Source of the DNA: Isoetes taiwanensis
Lineage: Eukaryota > Streptophyta > Lycopodiopsida > Isoetales > Isoetaceae
Assembly (NCBI GenBank): GCA_021234155.1
Contig: JAJEKV010000009.1
Location: forward strand, 10,360,546 to 10,424,545
Reading direction: 5' to 3'
DNA: 64,000 nt
Under the pieces are notes generated by a model, which did no database searches, was not told the origin of the DNA, and saw nothing but the letters and a program-made list of their open reading frames with translations. How positions within the stretch are numbered: the stretch's first letter is position 1; every line of letters begins with the position of its first letter. This document shows positions 50,327 through 62,197 of this stretch, piece after piece. Both the position numbers and the translations under genes were made by a program.

Positions 50327-50846
50327 AACGCAAACAAAAAGCAATGAGCTGTGCTAGTTATTCTAAAAATACTAAGTTTCCTTCAAATTCTAGAATCCAT
50401 ATCCAACCCCAAATGAATGCAAGAAGGTTACAAGCAGTTCATGTTTTGAAGTTGAAAGACAATTGCTGCAAGAAGGGAAAGTCTATATCGAATCATATCA
50501 AATATCAACCATAACGTTTGCAAATTTAATCTCATTGATCATTTGCTAGAATTTAGATGCTAATTCTCTAAGTGGTATTTCATTGAAACACGCTTCTTTA
50601 GAAAAGATCTTGCAGATTGATAACATCAGCTAGTATGCTCGTAGCTATAGTGGCATTCCTGCTCCTGCACCTTTAATTTGCAACAGAGACATGTTGTACC
50701 ATCGGGTATCTACATTTATCTGCAAGCATTAAGATGGTAAGCTAAAATTCAAACATTGAACTCTCTTGTTCAAAACTCAAGCATCCTTTCAATATCAACG
50801 ATTGAGACATATAAATATGCTAAGTTTTTTGCTGTAACTGGAAAAC

Positions 50847-51528
50847 CTGAGCAGATAGTGTCCATTAGGCACTGAGATATTATAACAGTTTTCAGGACCA
50901 TCAGATAGTCTAAAATAACGCAATGTATTCAGTTGAGAAGCAATCATATTCTGCATAATTGTGTTTGCAGAACTACCAACTGTAAACCCTAAATCTTTCA
51001 GCAAGCGGTGACTTGTTCTAGGAGCCAATGTACTCTGGGATGATGCATAACTAACGTGAATGGCGTGCGGTATGTCTGCATTTGAGAAAAAGATAATCAA
51101 AAGTTGCAACTAGAGATTGTCCCTTTGAAAATACAAACTTGGCACCATGGTAGTGTATATTCAGTATCCATCTATTTATAAAAAAATGCAGGACACAAAG
51201 CGAGAAGAAGACTACTATGATATCAATATTTTAGAACTAGAGTAGGCTATCCTCATCGGCATGAAATGGATAGCACCCATTTTATTTACGTTCTGCTAAG
51301 ATCATGGCATATGCTTATATTATTGTGGTTTGAGCATCTAGCTATCTTAAGTAATTTGAGAGTTTCATCAACGCTGATCTCTTATATAATCCACTACCTC
51401 TGACATGCATCTGCACTATCACTATGTGTGTCAAAAACAAAAATCTTACCGTTTAGATCTTGAGATAACACCACAAGAAAAATATTTGAGAGGATAAAGC
51501 CTCCAATAGGCCGAAAAGACCCCGACAT
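50847..51528 (-). CDS. malectin-like domain protein, first two exons; 3' part not found
   Basis: Exon 1 (51528-51450) encodes MSGSFRPIGGFILSNIFLVV and LSQDLN, a signal peptide. Exon 2 (51075-50847) joins in phase and encodes DIPHAIHVSYASSQSTLAPR through NTLRYFRLSDGPENCYNISV and PNGHYLLR. TLRYF-LSDGPENCYN-PxGHYL is the signature of the malectin-like ectodomain of plant receptor kinases. The donor after exon 2 (CTCAG/GTTTTC) is acceptable, but no continuing malectin exon appears downstream, where an AAC fragment and a solo LTR lie instead. It is likely a truncated gene; the surviving exons have no stop. Confidence 0.75.
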
Positions 51529-52343
51529 ATTGTTCCAACATTCCAAATGCCTACCGGCATGACAAAACTATGCAGCCCATGGCCCCGCAAAAGCTTTATA
51601 ACAATGGCGCCTCTCGAGAGACAAGAAATGGTTTCGAGAAGCGAAATGTCTAAAATGCAGGATAACAAAGTTTCTGACGAGTCGGGATCCCTTTAAAAGT
51701 GCAATTCTTGAGGAACTGTAGTGCATATAGAACTTAATGATCTTAGACCATGCATTTCATCGAGGTTTCAGTTGAAAACGAAAAGAAACAGAAGAAAACA
51801 AAGTATAAAGGGGTGGCTATGGAACGGAACTTTGGCTGTGGAACGGAACTGTGGCCCAGAACTAGTATAAAGTTACTGGTTTGCTGGAACGGAACTGTGG
51901 TTTTGGTATACTGTGTAAAAGGAATAAGATGTTTATACAAGAGAGTTACTAATACAAGCAAATGGAGTAAATAAATTACAAATGTAAATGGCGAGAAGAT
52001 ATTGTTGAAAAAGCAGAATAAAACATTAAAAGGAAACATACATTTGTTATCCCCAAGATATAGTTCTTAGTACGCCTTCAAATTGCTCTCAAATAAGAAA
52101 AATAGAGCAGGCCTGGGAAAACTCCAGATGAAGGCAGTTGAAACATCATCCTTCATTCCAAGATCGCATGATACACAGTAGCAAAATGCAATATCATCGG
52201 TCAATGAGACATGGATTCATAGCAGATGCTTTTCATTGGATTTATGTAGCTGCAAACAACAACAGCAAACCTAAAAGAGACAATATTTTCACTTGCAAAT
52301 TAGGACTTGCAATGTGAATCAGATCTCTATAGGGATATTTCTT
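51529..52343. other. spacer between two minus-strand gene remnants
   Basis: This holds the upstream region of the malectin-like gene. No convincing core promoter and no gene were seen. Confidence 0.3.
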
Positions 52344-52715
52344 TCAGGCTCTCCGTTTGATGGCCTTGGAAAAGATGACGCAGCCTGAAAACCAAGGTAA
52401 TCTAAGAGTAACAAATGGAACGAATGGGAGTGCAAGATAGAAATAACTTGTTCGTTGTATGATGTGCACCAGGAGCTGCATTACTTCTGAATTTTGGGTC
52501 TCAGTCATGCCTCTCTCTGCATATTTGCAAATGTAATTCATGAAAGGTTTCGGGATTGAAAAACTTTTAGCATAACATACCTGAACATACTTGCATATAA
52601 TTTCTGCAAACTGAGACACTGCCTTGGCTGGATATTTGGATCTAGTATGGCTATCAAGGAATCAAAAGACTGCAGCTGATGTACTGCCCACCTTGCTAGC
52701 GGCTCGTCTATTTTC
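52344..52715 (-). pseudogene. kinase C-terminus of STRUBBELIG-receptor-family type, two exons
   Basis: Exon A (52715-52581) encodes KIDEPLARWAVHQLQSFDSL and IAILDP, then after a small deletion that shifts frame YPAKAVSQFAEIICKYVQ. Exon B (52516-52344) encodes GMTETQNSEVMQLLVHIIQR. The order matches the STRUBBELIG-receptor family: LVRWA-PQLHDIDAL--MVDP, YPAKSLS-FADII--CVQ, then MSEVVQ-LV-MIQR. Splice signals are intact. The frameshift and absence of the rest of the kinase make it a remnant. Confidence 0.7.
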
Positions 52716-53766
52716 CTATAGGCACATTAACAAGACACAAAATGTCATCTTGATTTACAGTGTATTTTTCTTTCAGTTACTTGACATTTATGTACGCATC
52801 TAAACCCTCTTCATCATGAGATACAATGCTGCTACAATATGGCAACATCGATATATGGACTCGTCATGCTACATTTTCTGCTATGACGTTATTCATAGCC
52901 GTCATGAGAATTCACTGCTTGCACATTGCAACATGCATCACATATGAGATCTTCATAAAGGCACATCACAAAAACTTGTTTCATCGACATAGACAAAAAT
53001 TTGGCATTTGGTAAAGCATAGACACAAGAATGGGCTGGACATAGATTCGCTCATAAAGAGCCCGCAATCTATATTAAAGACGAGATAGACATTCTCGTGC
53101 AATGTTCAATGGAAGAGTTTAAGACCATAACCATGCAACTCAAGATGAAATACTACTTTTAGGATTCAACTTCAACCAAAAATTGAATAACACACTTTAG
53201 CTTCTTAAAGAAAATGGATACTTACCATAAAGTAAAGCCATAGCTGTAGTTAATTCAGCCACACTCTATTCAGTGAAAATGTAATGGCAATTCAGGTTTG
53301 ACTGTTAGATTCATGAGATACATCTGTGGAAAACCAAAATTAAAAATTTGCACATGCAGATGAAGAAGGAATCAAAATCAGAACCATTCTTCAGCGGAGC
53401 TCAACATAAGAAACCGTAGACGAATTGAATGTTTCAGGGAATATCAAATTGACAAACAAAACAGAAACATCAAAGGACCGGTTTTGGAATTAGAAGCAAC
53501 GACGAAGCCCATATAGGATTCTTACTAGATAGGAATGCTCGATCTCGGTACATAATGGAAATGCACGATCTCAGTTTTGGAATTAAAAACAACGATGAAG
53601 CCCTCCTATCCAACACATAATTAAAAAGGTGAAACAAGAAATCACCTAACGTCAAAGAAAGATTTGATCGGTACAATATGTAACTTGCGAATTGACCGAA
53701 AGAAGCAATTGGACGACCTAAGCATAAAAACTAAGGGCTCGCTGGAAGGAGGCAGTTATTTCGCGA
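52716..53766. other. intergenic DNA, further kinase exons not found
   Basis: I looked here for upstream exons of the kinase remnant and found none. Confidence 0.35.
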
Positions 53767-54029
53767 GGTGCATATTCACACGGGGGGTGACTCCGGGCAA
53801 CGAGAGCTGTTGGATAGGCATATTCACCCCTTATTCCTTAATCTACACCGTACGTAAAGTTCCTCGTTTGTGGGGTATGCAAGTACAAAATTTGCTATAC
53901 TGTATAACAAGATTCGCAAAATACTATAAGATTTCAAGCGGAATACTATATGGTGTTGATTTCGTACGTGTAAAATACAATTATGAGGGCTCTCGCTGCT
54001 CTACGTCACCCCCCGTGTGAATATGCACC
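53767..54029. mobile_element. 263-bp MITE with about 40-bp terminal inverted repeats
   Basis: Left end GGTGCATATTCACACGGGGG returns inverted at the right end (54029). The match continues through about 25 perfect bases and then imperfectly through the cgagagc segment. A subterminal gcatattcacccc copy lies at 53818. No clear target duplication is visible, so the superfamily is open. A plus-strand frame across it is not a gene. Confidence 0.85.
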
Positions 54030-54929
54030 CAAACCAAAGGGGGTTTAAGGGGGATTTTCATTTAAATTTGCTGGACCCAATGGTTGTGTTAATTAATGTC
54101 AATGGTAGTTATGTGTTGGTTGTTAATGTCAATAGTTGTTATGTGTTGGTTGTTATGTGTTGGGGGATTTAATTTTAATATGTTGGATGTTAATGGTTTG
54201 TGTTGCAAAAAAAAAAAATTTGGCCCCTTCGGGGCCTTAGGGATGTCACACCCCCCCCATGTGACAAAAATTTTAGAATTCAAACCAGAAAAAAACTAGA
54301 ATTCATTTGAGGCTTTCATCACCTGTAGCTTTTGAATTTCATCACAATAAAACAAATAAAACATAAGTAAAAGTTACCATAAAGATAGAGCAGATTGATC
54401 CCATTATTCTGAAAGTCATAAAGTTTGCAACACCCATACACAAACATTTTTCAACTGGAATTTAACAGCAGCCTTTGGCCTCCATGGATTCTTGTGGTGA
54501 GAAACCAAAGTGGGAAACTTTTCTGCTTGTTAGCACAAGGATCTAGAAGCCTTGGAATTTGCTTAATAACTGCCTCAAAATCTAAAAATGCATGGTAATT
54601 TTTTGCAAGCCTCAAAATCTAAAAATACATGGTAATTTTTTGCAAGCTTCATTCAAAATGAGCCATAAAACAATATCCAATAGCACAATCCTGTATTAAT
54701 CAGCTGGTAGGATGTGAAAGCCTACCAAACCCGACCGAAAAATTGCTGTTTTAGCATAAATAACTTAACCAAACATATCCATATCATACACTATAAAAAA
54801 GATCTCGGAGAGAGCTTTCCAACGCAATAAAAATCATCTCAAACAGAGCTCTGGATCAGAAGTTATGATAAGAAATGTGTTGCCGGCGGCGAAACTGCAC
54901 TACATGCGCCCTTCAAGCCCTTCATGTGC
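54030..54929. other. intergenic DNA with a short gttatgtgttggtt minisatellite
   Basis: At about 54095-54165 the motif atgtcaat.gttgttatgtgt is repeated three times. A block ending cctcaaaatctaaaaa.gcat is duplicated at about 54570-54650. No gene seen. Confidence 0.5.
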
Positions 54930-55047
54930 CCATTATGCACCACACACACAAAAAGAGGGCTTTTGTTGTGAGCCATTGGTTGTTGACCATTATGCACCAC
55001 ACGCACAAAAAAAGGGCTTTTGTTGTGAGCCATTGGTTGTTGACCAT
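54930..55047. repeat. 57-bp tandem duplication
   Basis: Units start ccattatgcaccacac at 54930 and 54987 and include gggcttttgttgtgagcc. They are nearly identical. Confidence 0.9.
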
Positions 55048-55179
55048 TGAAAAAAAAAGGCTAAAATCAATGGCTTAGAAATGGTGCACTCTAGATGTAC
55101 GCATTAGTACATCCATTTGAATACATCACGAAATCATAGGAAAACCTTAGTGAAAAGCGTACAAAAACATAAAGAAAAC

Positions 55180-55400
55180 CCCCTGTTATTATGCTACATA
55201 TTCCATATTCGTGCCATTTTTAGCCAATTTTCTAATTTCCTCGGCCATTGATTTGTAAAAGAGAGCATCTAAAGGTGCAGGACATGCCACCTCACATTTT
55301 GCTGATTTGGAACTGCTACGTGGATAGCCTAGAATTCCAAGGAGGGTTGCACGCTTGGTTAGGCTGGCGTGCTAAAAAGAAAAAGAACTAGCAAAAAGGC
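55180..55400 (+). repeat. A-tailed dispersed repeat, copy 1
   Basis: The copy carries the core ctgctacgtggatagcctag and ggagggttgcacgc.tggtta, and ends ggctggcgtgctaaaaagaa. Here the tail is followed by aactagcaaaaaggcacgcc, giving a short inverted pair ctggcgtgc/gcacgccag around the A/G tail. Confidence 0.75.
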
Positions 55401-55522
55401 ACGCCAGGGGCTGTTGCCAGGTTATGCAATGTATGATCAGCAACAACATTTTTGCTGCATCTTCCTTAGTGTGCATTTCCTAGGAAACATTTTTGCGTAC
55501 TATGTTTCGTGGAGCTTAAGCA

Positions 55523-55742
55523 TGCCTTCCGCTTTGTAGAGACTAATTAGTTGGCTGCAATTTCTGGTAGAAGGCATGCCATTTGTATTTCCTTATACAG
55601 ATTGCTTCAAGGATCCAAGCTATGGAAGAAAATGCCTTCCGATTTGTAGAGACTAATTAGTTGGCTGCAATTTCTGGTAGAAGACATGCCATTTGTATTT
55701 GCTTATACAGGTTGCTTCAAGGATCCAAGCTATGGAAGAAAA
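55523..55742. repeat. 110-bp tandem duplication
   Basis: Units start tgccttccg.tttgtagaga at 55523 and 55633 and include gcttcaaggatccaagctat. The frame that begins after the second copy (to 56034) has no family signature and is not called. Confidence 0.9.
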
Positions 55743-56194
55743 GAGGAAATGTGATGAGCAATGGGACTTAACATACAGCGAGCGACTGTATCAAGAATCA
55801 AGAAGAAGAAATGAAGGGGCACGGACAAAAACAATACGCTTTACTGCGATTGTAGAGCATGAGAAAAAATGTATACCTAGCCTATCTCCCTCTCAAAGAA
55901 TCACGCAAAGACTGAAAGTGAGATCCAGCAAATCCAGCAATCACCTCGTCTTATCCCAAACTTGCCATTGTTCAAAACCGTTACTCTGCTCGAATCTCAC
56001 CTGTAGAAGGGTGCCAGTACTTGTTGCTGCATAAACCTGAACTAGGCACATAAGGAGAATTAAAAGATGAATGAAAAGCAAGAGGCCCACCGAGGAAGAA
56101 AAAAATAAAACCCAGAGGGAAAGGAAGGACCGAAGGAGAGAGCCAAGTACGGAGGGGAGAAACGGTAGAGGAAGTGGCAGAAGCCGTTCCCATC

Positions 56195-56397
56195 TCCGTG
56201 TATATTTTTAGGCTTCTTTCTTATTTTTATAGCCATAGATCTTACAAAATCGAGATCTAACGGTGATAACTATTATCATGTTATCATGTCAGATTTTGAT
56301 GAGTTGGAGCTGCTACGTGGATATGCTAGAATAGCAAGAAAGGCGGTAGGCTTAGTTCTGATGGCATGCTATTAAAAAAAAAAAAAAAAAAAAAACA
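56195..56397 (+). repeat. A-tailed dispersed repeat, copy 2 (most diverged)
   Basis: It shares agatctaacgg, gagctgctacgtggat and the terminal ggcatgcta followed by a run of A. Confidence 0.65.
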
Positions 56398-57760
56398 GCC
56401 ATATTAGTTTTTGATGATGTGGAAGTGATGCGTTGATAGGCTAAAACTACAAGACATGCTGCTTCAAAAATCAAATCTGCTTGTTTGAAGAATCCGAATA
56501 TGCTGGCTTGAAGGATTCGATCTGTTTGAATGTTTTTGCCTTCTCATATTTGAAGGCAATCCCACACATTTTGATGATTTGATTACTAGTCCGATGACAT
56601 TTCGATGCCAACAGATGATTCTCCAATGCCAGTCCGATGATGTTTCCATTCCGATGATGCTTCCACTTTTCCTCTATTTTGCGACATCCTGGATTGTGGC
56701 AAACTTGACCTGTGATTCGTTATGATCTGCTATGGCAGGGGATTTCCCCCGAAGAAAATAAGACTAGAGTTGTACTGCATCCGCTTGTGTGGCCCAATTA
56801 TATTAAGCTAAACTTAAGACATCTGTGTCATAGAAAAAGGGCCTGAGTTCAATTTTTGTATTGAGTATATTAATCCATCCATGGAGAAATATTTTTTTGG
56901 GTTGCACTTATTGGATCAATTTTTGATACTCCAATTACACCATTTTGTTGTAGCAATTTTTGATACTCCAATTACACCATTTTGTTATAGCACTTTCTTT
57001 TAGGTTGTTCTTAGCATATCTTGTCATTTGGGTGCTTTTTTGCAATTTTTTTCCTCTAGTCAATGCCAATTGTACTTTTGAATCCTCAAAATAGTTCATT
57101 TTTCACAACTTTTCTTTTGCTTGTGTCCATTTTTCTTTTCCATAGTTTCAAAAGAGCAAGAAATGTTTTGCTAAAAATATTAATTTTTCTTGATATTTTG
57201 GGTAGGAATAAGAGGGGAAGAATGCAGCTGAGGAAGTATATAACTGGTAGGCGGAGTTAGTTAGACCCAGCAAAAAACTTAAAAAATGATTATGCCCAAA
57301 AAATTTCCTGCTCAAAAACTTTCCCGCACCAAGTTTACAAGGAACCATCCATTAGGTTAAAAAACGTAAATTCCCGTTAGGTAACGAAAATTAACTACAA
57401 GAAAGAAAGTGGAATGGAGCAAAAAGTTTCCCAACACTGGTGTTGACTTTGACTGGCATATATTAACGTAGATAACTGCTAAATTTTGCAATAATTTGTG
57501 CCACGCAGATCTACTGACTGTTAAGCTATAGTGCAGGTGCAGATATAGAAATACACAGACACTAGACAAGGCAAAAATATTTGCAATAACAGGTCCATAG
57601 GCAATAAAGGAGGCAATATTCTTCAATGCTTATACTGGCAAAAAGTGCCTGCTAGAAAACAAGGTTGTTTGGCAGAGAGCTCTACAGAAGGGAGATTTTC
57701 CTGATATCTATTTAGACATTTAAGAAAAAAAAATACTAAGTACCCCTAATCTGTTGTGTT
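56398..57760. other. intergenic DNA, nothing recognised
   Basis: A short direct repeat (caatttttgatactccaattac) occurs at about 56920 and 56955. No gene was found. Confidence 0.35.
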
Positions 57761-59194
57761 GTGCTATTGATGAAGAGGCTTACGTTTGGAGGATCACCTG
57801 GAAGGGATGGAGGCTCCATTTGTTTAGCTGGAGCTTTTCGAGCTAGTTATTTGAGTGGGCTATTTTCTTCATATTTCTCTCCCTCCTCAGCAGTTTCCTC
57901 AGGCATGTCCATCTCTGGATCCTTTTCGCTCCTCTTTTTCTTGTCTACTATCACAGTTAAAATACTAGAACCTCCCTCTACATGGTCATATCTGCAAGAG
58001 TAAATGCCAGCCCTATCACGGCAAATAATGGAAATATTGGAAGCTGACTCTTCATAAATCTGCATATAGTTTTAAAATTTCATTGCCAGAACTAAGAATA
58101 TACCTTATAGTATGTGATCTCGCATTAATTCCAGAGTCAAAACCACTATTAACCACCAAATTACTGTCAAAAGATATCTATGAAGATGAAGACTATATGA
58201 ACTAAAATCTTGCACGACCTAGTATAATATTAGGTCATGTAGTAGAATACAAACTGATCTTTATGTATGAGTTATGACCTAGTATAATATTAGGCCACAC
58301 AATGCCAAAAAAAACTAGTAGAATAGAATACCAACTGATCTTCAGAACCAGAACTGATTTATGGGAATGACAGAGTAATACTCACTCGTCCCAAGATTAT
58401 TAAACAGATAAGAAGCTCGGTTTGGATATCTCAAACTTTTAGACCGCATAAAATTGGAAGACAGAACGACCACATTTGAACCAGTGCGGGTTTAAATAAC
58501 GAAAAATCGAGTAAAGATCAAAGACTTCCTTTTCTTGTGCTTGCTTACTTGCTAAGTCGACCTCGTTGATGCATGAAGATCCCTGGCCCTGTTCCAGGGG
58601 GGCATTTTGGAATCCCTAATTCCTCGGCTTGTTTAGAGACGAGCATATGAGGATCTGCATTAGTCTTCGAAAGATCAATATTCCCGAGCTTTGGTTCGTA
58701 TTCGACGAACTCAACAGCATTCTAGAAGTCCTTAAGCTCCGCATCAAATGCGTATCGCGCATCAAAGTCTGCAAAAAAAAAAATCAATCCACATGCTCAG
58801 AAAAAACTTGGCGACATGCATTACAGGAAAGAAAAGGGTTTTGCTCCTTCAATTTATGGAAGCCCATTTTTAGCGACAAATCGCAAGTCCTGCACAGTTT
58901 GAAGCTCGGCTATGGCGTGTGCTGTAAAAGAAGGCAAAAAAACCAAATAGGTTTAACAAAATGCACAAGTCTGTGCGCGGGCCAGAAGCAACAAAAGAAG
59001 ATATGCAAAGCAATGGCAGTTAGCACATCTCCAATCCTTCCACAAGAATGATCTCCCGCTTTGTATTTCACAGTGCCCAGTTGAAATAATAATCCCCCCT
59101 TCAAAAACTTGGTCGCCTTTCTTTGATGGATTCTTTGATGGATCCTGAATAAGAACCGAGAAGAACGGAGAAGCAGAGGCGTGACCTTTTCCAT
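57761..59194 (-). pseudogene. decayed multi-exon gene of unknown family
   Basis: Minus-strand pieces in order: ATG 59194 with a basic, Arg/Ser-rich start (MEKVTPLLLRSSRFLFRIHQ) that could be an organelle presequence; an exon 58768-58549 after a T-rich acceptor, encoding DARYAFDAELKDF, TAG, NAVEFVEYEPKLGNIDLSKT and KCPPGTGPGIFMHQRGRLS with a GTAAGC donor; and an exon from 58059 whose in-phase reading gives a hydrophobic LPIFPLFAVIGLAFTLADM before a stop, while another frame gives the acidic EETAEEGEKYEENSPLK. It looks like a real gene that has lost its frame. I cannot name it; a small organelle membrane protein is only a guess. Confidence 0.4.
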
Positions 59195-59421
59195 CTCCGT
59201 GGCTTTTTTTAAGCCAATTTCTAATTTCTCTGGCCGTCGATCTTAGAAAAGAAAAATCTAACGGAGAAACTATTGCCACATCAGTTTTTTATGAGGTAGA
59301 CATGCTACGTGGATAGCCTAGAATTGCAAGGAGGGTTGCACGTTTGGTTAGGCTGGCGTGCTAAAAAGAAAAAGAAAAAGAAAAAGAAAAAGAAAAAGAA
59401 AAAGAAAAAGAAAAAGAAAAA
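59195..59421 (+). repeat. A-tailed dispersed repeat, copy 3, with (AAAAAG)n tail
   Basis: It shares with copies 1 and 2 the aatctaacgg, catgctacgtggatagcctag and ggttaggctggcgtgctaaa segments. It ends in about nine aaaaag hexamers. All three copies have the same orientation. Confidence 0.8.
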
Positions 59422-61341
59422 GAGGCAGAAAGGGGAGAGAGAAGAAAGGCGGAATGCTTGATAGATTTGTCATCTCTAAATTATAGAATAATAATGTCTT
59501 TCATGTCTCGAAAGTAGAATAATATGTTATTTTTTTCTGCTTTTTACCCCTATTGAGTATTTCTTCGTCTTTGATCGTTTTGAAAGGATTTGCTATGTTT
59601 TTCTTCAGCCGGTTTACTTGTAGTCTTTCTTGACTTTTGATTCTTCGATTCCACCACACATGTATAGGTGCGATCGATTGCTAGCATGTCTTGTACGCTT
59701 TGCAGGCATCATGCATGCCTTATAAAGGCCATATGGCAAATCAATGTCTCATGGGCTTTCACAGGATCCTTTGCCTGGCCGTTTTTAGCATTTAACACGG
59801 ATTATTTTTCATAGTTCTAGGAATTAAATTAATACTTCAAAGTCTTGAAACTATGTGTCGTTTAGAGTTGGATTTTCATTCAGTCCTTGACTGTTCTCTT
59901 ATTTCTGTCTAGTGACAACCAGATCTTTGTTGTGAAGTATTTGCCTTTTGCCTCAATTTGAAGGTGGCCTTTAATTTTTTTCACAACCAATTCGTTGCTT
60001 TGCAGCTCGAACTCTTAAAACATCTAATATATCTACTTTATTCGGTCTCAGACCAAGCCGTTTTTAGCTTTGCCATTATCTTCTTTTCCAGCTTAAATTA
60101 AGTAGCCCTTTTTCTTAGCCGAAGCTTTTTGTCTCTCCAAATTTGATACTTACTTGTCTACGTTTGTGATCTTCCCATCTAGAACCCAATATGGAAATCG
60201 ATGGTTGAAGCATGAATCTAGCAGAGGCAAGGCTTCCTAGACAATTCTGAGTTTCCTATAGCCGATGGCCATGTGTTTGTATACCCTTTTGCTTTCGATT
60301 CTGTGCATGAGCTTTGTGACTTTCTAGCATAATATACGATATAAAATACGTATATCATACTACCACGTCACTAGTATATGTCGACTACGATGACATGTAC
60401 ACAACGACCGTAAAGGGTTGTACCATGAAGCACACCTATTAGAACCCATTATATTGCACATGTTATGCAACATGTGGATATATTCCATATTGCCACATGG
60501 CAATACCCCATATGAGACATATGGCCCTAACCCTAGAAGGCGGGCATAAAGAGGTAGGAACCCTAAAAGTGCCCCCTTTTCGGATTCCATCCTCAAGAGC
60601 GTGCATTGCTCAGGTGCCCGACTCATTCCGTCCTCCCATCAGTAGTAAAGCTCGCGTTCCAAAACAGCTTTTCGAAACTCGAGCATCTCAGCGGATTCCA
60701 GCAACATGGACCATGGTGTAAATTAAGGGCGATTAATAGCCAAGTGGCGAAATTTTGGACCAAGGCATTAGGTTTTTGGCGAAAATGCTCCTTTTACAAA
60801 ATTGAAAAAAAATAAAAAAAAGGCAAAATTTTTCACTCGAGGATTACTCCGCCCTCAAGTATAGCCATCCTGGCCCTCTGTTGTAACATAGCAGAGGTCC
60901 CGAGTCATCACTCTGTATGCCATTTCTTATGCTAGTAGGTGCCATGATTCGCCAGTATACCACAGAAGATCTTGGAGGAGCATTAATGGAATCGCCACTT
61001 ACCCTTTGATGCGAACGGCCATGTTCCATTAGGGTATGTTATGTGCCTGATTCTTGGCTTTTCGTGCAAATGTTTAGCCTTTCGCACTGGATTCCAGCAT
61101 TTCAATGCTATCTATCCCTTACAATTATCTATCCGTTGCAATGAAGGCCTATTCTACCTGGTTTAATTTCATGATTAAAACCTGTTCTACCTGGTCTGTG
61201 ACTGTCTGTGCTAGATTATGATGGCAATACGAATTTGGAAACATATGTACAACAATTGCAAGAAGTAAGCCTCCCTTAATTTTCTTCATAATATCCTTTA
61301 AATAGAGCTCTTCTTACACTAATACAATTATTGATGTTCAT
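59422..61341. other. intergenic DNA without a supportable gene
   Basis: A 74-codon ATG frame at 60497-60721 (plus) and its overlapping neighbours have no family signature. Confidence 0.3.
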
Positions 61342-61520
61342 AATCGCATCGATCCGAGACATCGGATCGCCATTCTAGAATGGGACGAGCATGCATGTCA
61401 TGCATGCATGCGGGCGGCGCATGCCCGTTCTGGTTGGGAATTCGACTATTTCAGGCGCGTTTCTGCATCCACGACTCATCGGCGCTTCCTCTTCTCTCAG
61501 CAGTACCTTATTCTCTTGAA
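61342..61520. repeat. direct repeat copy 1 with RY-motif cluster
   Basis: The copy begins aatcgcatcgatccgagaca and ends ctcttgaa; its twin is at 61699-61878. At 61389-61424 it holds overlapping CATGCA/TGCATG motifs (gcatgcatgtcatgcatgca), the RY element bound by plant B3 factors. Confidence 0.9.
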
Positions 61521-61658
61521 TTGTTTCCAGGCAGGGGAGGGGCTTCTTCCTGCCTGGTTTAGCCAATTTGGCGTATCTTTCTTGCTATCCTTTACCGGCC
61601 TTTGGCCTCGTCCTGTGACCTTCGTCCTCGATCCTAGTTTGTAAGGAAGTTCTCTGGT

Positions 61659-61878
61659 AGTCGGGCGGTTTGTTGGTTTCTTGCGAGTCCCATTCTAGAA
61701 TCGCATCGATCCGAGACATCGGATCGCCATTCTAGAATGGGACGAGCATGCATGTCATGCATGCATGCGGGCGGCGCATGCCGATTACGGTTGGGAATTC
61801 GACTATTTCAGGTAGCGTTTACGCATCCACGACTCATCGGCGCTTCCTCTTCTCTCAGCAGTACCTTATTCTCTTGAA
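61659..61878. repeat. direct repeat copy 2 with RY-motif cluster
   Basis: This is the twin of 61342-61520, offset by 357 bp, with small differences. It is preceded by cgggcggtttgttggtttct, and that leader plus cattctagaat recurs at 62355-62396. A 24-bp ccacccgctgggtgatgct duplication lies just after it (about 61940-61982). Confidence 0.88.
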
Positions 61879-62114
61879 CCCACCCTCCCCCCCTTCTTTG
61901 TTTATTATATTTTGTACAAGTTCCGTTTATCATATTTTTCCACCCGCTGGGTGATGCTTTTTTTCCACCCGCTGGGTGATGCTATTCTCTGGTATGTTTT
62001 CTCGTTTGTTGTGTTGGTGATGTGCAGGTGCTGGGTTGGCGGCGGCATCTGTTTCAACTTCTCCATGCGGGGGTTTTTGGGAGCGATTCTATGCCTTACG
62101 TTTGTCTAAGCCCC

Positions 62115-62197
62115 TTGCCGAAGGCTTATCACTAGGGTTTTTCCTCGAAAACCCGAAAGGGCGGGGTTTTTTAATCCCGGTGATAAGCTTTCGGCAG
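62115..62197. repeat. imperfect hairpin, 18-bp outer stem
   Basis: The text ttgccgaaggcttatcac pairs with gtgataagctttcggcag about 50 bp later. An inner region of agggttttt.ccc.gggg.tttt text can pair partly. It could be a small foldback element or a transcribed hairpin. Confidence 0.6.

Noticed and set aside
53664-54020. 118-codon plus-strand frame
   Set aside because: It spans the terminal inverted repeats of a MITE and has no domain.
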